From Saprospiraceae bacterium (GTDB lineage: Bacteria; Bacteroidota; Bacteroidia; Chitinophagales; Saprospiraceae), in NCBI GenBank assembly GCA_014379665.1, contig JACMLK010000273.1, positions 1 to 7,307 on the forward strand: a DNA stretch of 7,307 bases, given 5' to 3'. The position numbers and the translations under genes are program-made. The notes beneath the pieces are model-generated. The model was not told the DNA's origin. It ran no database searches and worked only from the letters and a program-made list of their open reading frames with translations. Positions 6,021 to 7,307 of the stretch are shown here, in pieces. How positions within the stretch are numbered: position 1 is the stretch's first letter; each line of letters begins with the position of its first letter.

Positions 6021-7307
6021 AAACCGAAGATTTTAAAGTCATCTCCGGTACAATACCTCACAAACCGGGGGTTTATCGTTTTCTGAATGAAGAAGATGTT
6101 ATACTCTATGTAGGTAAAGCAAAAAGTCTGAAAAACAGACTGACCTCTTATTTTGGAGAAAAAAAACATCAGCAATACAAGACGACTTTGCTCACGCGAA
6201 ATTCATCAAGGATTGAATTTACAGTAGTAGAGACTGAACATGATGCATTGTTGCTTGAAAGTTCCTTCATCAAAAAATTTCAACCCCGATATAATGTAAG
6301 TCTGAAAGACGGGAAAACCTATACCTACATTTGTATAAAAAATGAACGATTCCCACGTGTATTTTTCACAAGGAGGGTCATCAGAGACGGCTCTTCTTAT
6401 TTTGGGCCATATACTTCCAAATACCGTGTCAACATACTGCTTGAAATCATTAAGAAGTTATTCACCTTACGAACCTGCTCGCTGAATCTGTCGAATGATA
6501 ATATCACTAAAGGAAAATTCAGAGTGTGCCTGGAGTATCATATAAAAAACTGTTTGGGACCCTGCGAAGGACTGGAGACGGAATCCGCTTACAATTATAA
6601 AATCGAACAGGTTAAAAATGTATTGAGAGGCAATTTCGTTCAGGTGAAGAAGTACATTACTGATCAGATGAAAACCCACGCCGAACATCTGGAATTTGAA
6701 AAAGCCCAAATACTGAAAGAGAAATTGATAGTTTTTGAAAATTATCAATCGTCTTCTATGGTAGTCAGTGTTACCATCAGAGATGTGGATGTCTTTGCTA
6801 TAACCAAAGATAGCCAAATGGCTTACGTCAATTACTTAAAGGTCATCAATGGGGCATTGGTTAATACTGATATTACAGAGCTGGTGATGAATCTTGATGA
6901 TCAGATTGAAGATTTGTTATCTTTTGCTATTCCTGTTATAAGAGAAAAATTTAACAGTATTGCCCCGGAAGTGATTGTCCCGGTCGACATTATTTTACCG
7001 GATGAGAAAATTCTGATCACCATACCACAAAGAGGCGATAAAAAGAAACTCCTTGAACTGGCTGAAAAAAATATTGACTATTTCATCATGCAAAAGAAAA
7101 GGGATGAAATCAGTCATCAAAAGAAAATATCATCGTCAGAAAGAATCCTTACTACGCTCAAAAAGGATCTTCAGATGGATTTGATGCCACTCCACATAGA
7201 ATGTTTTGACAATTCAAATATTCAGGGCACAAATCCGGTTTCCAGTTGTGTCGTCTTCAAAAATGCCAAACCCAGCAATAAGGATTACAGACATTTTAAA
7301 ATAAAAA
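6017..7307 (+). CDS. uvrC: Excinuclease ABC subunit C, 5' portion (cut by window edge)
   Basis: UvrC makes both incisions around a lesion in nucleotide excision repair after loading by UvrB. The first 430 residues are present. The GIY-YIG nuclease domain (about 14-95) has GVY (18-20), LYVGKAKSLKNRL (30-42) with Tyr20, Tyr31 and Arg41, Glu81 in ALLLE as the metal-binding catalytic residue, and Asn93 in PRYNV. Next come four cysteines, Cys154, Cys171, Cys179 and Cys183 (RVCLEYHIKNCLGPC), corresponding to those reported to bind an iron-sulfur cluster in E. coli UvrC. A UVR motif that contacts UvrB spans about 218-240 (HLEFEKAQILKEKL). The RNase H-like nuclease domain begins near 390, with Asp398 in ECFDNSNIQG as its first catalytic Asp. 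The rest of that domain and the helix-hairpin-helix tail lie beyond the window. The GTG start overlaps the mgsA stop (GTGA). No in-frame ATG occurs near the conserved N-terminus, so GTG is the best choice. The frame is unbroken to the edge. Confidence 0.95.
   Translation, partial: MKTEDFKVISGTIPHKPGVYRFLNEEDVILYVGKAKSLKNRLTSYFGEKKHQQYKTTLLTRNSSRIEFTVVETEHDALLLESSFIKKFQPRYNVSLKDGKTYTYICIKNERFPRVFFTRRVIRDGSSYFGPYTSKYRVNILLEIIKKLFTLRTCSLNLSNDNITKGKFRVCLEYHIKNCLGPCEGLETESAYNYKIEQVKNVLRGNFVQVKKYITDQMKTHAEHLEFEKAQILKEKLIVFENYQSSSMVVSVTIRDVDVFAITKDSQMAYVNYLKVINGALVNTDITELVMNLDDQIEDLLSFAIPVIREKFNSIAPEVIVPVDIILPDEKILITIPQRGDKKKLLELAEKNIDYFIMQKKRDEISHQKKISSSERILTTLKKDLQMDLMPLHIECFDNSNIQGTNPVSSCVVFKNAKPSNKDYRHFKIK

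Noticed and set aside
6467..6817. Minus-strand 116-codon open frame inside uvrC
   Set aside because: It is antisense to the conserved cysteine and UVR regions of uvrC, with no start context or recognisable domain.
1..7307. Search for a defence, mobile or RNA-based system
   Set aside because: No transposase, integrase, CRISPR repeat, tRNA or rRNA, reverse transcriptase or nuclease-effector cassette was found. All genes belong to common chromosomal families apart from the one helical-repeat protein of unknown role.

Overview
The window looks like ordinary chromosomal DNA from a Bacteroidota member. The evidence is an AT-rich base composition, a C-terminal type IX secretion (T9SS) sorting domain on the first gene, no convincing Shine-Dalgarno sequences, promoter-like boxes of the Bacteroidota form (TTTG, about 19-20 nt, TAnnTTTG), and gene families typical of the phylum. 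A finer placement (for example Saprospiria, Chitinophagia or Cytophagia) would be a guess.

Layout. (1) 124-2058, plus strand: a secreted pappalysin-type (M43) zinc metalloprotease with a prodomain carrying a candidate cysteine switch, a fibronectin-III domain, a PPC domain and a T9SS type A tail. A promoter candidate lies at 17-49, and a strong hairpin-plus-T-tract terminator at 2088-2121 ends the unit. (2) 2203-5505, minus strand: a two-gene unit, transcribed from right to left. It encodes a 922-residue periplasmic S9 (prolyl oligopeptidase family) serine peptidase, then 3 nt later a 176-residue helical-repeat (HEAT-like) protein of unknown function. It converges on the M43 gene. (3) 5506-5624: a 119-bp divergent intergenic region with a candidate promoter facing right. 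(4) 5625-7307, plus strand: mgsA (methylglyoxal synthase) overlapping uvrC (excinuclease subunit C) by 4 nt. uvrC is cut by the window edge after 430 codons.

How the genes relate. The left half encodes two exported proteases in separate transcription units, one sent across the outer membrane and one probably kept in the periplasm. The right half couples an enzyme that makes a DNA-damaging electrophile (methylglyoxal) with a nucleotide excision repair nuclease. That pairing is functionally suggestive but could be coincidental. No RNA genes, mobile elements, CRISPR arrays or long repeats were seen, and no intergenic stretch exceeds about 150 bp. I found no convincing undescribed system. The most interesting points are the mgsA-uvrC overlap, the tightly coupled S9 peptidase and helical-repeat protein, and how closely the M43 protease matches the latent ulilysin/mirolysin scheme.
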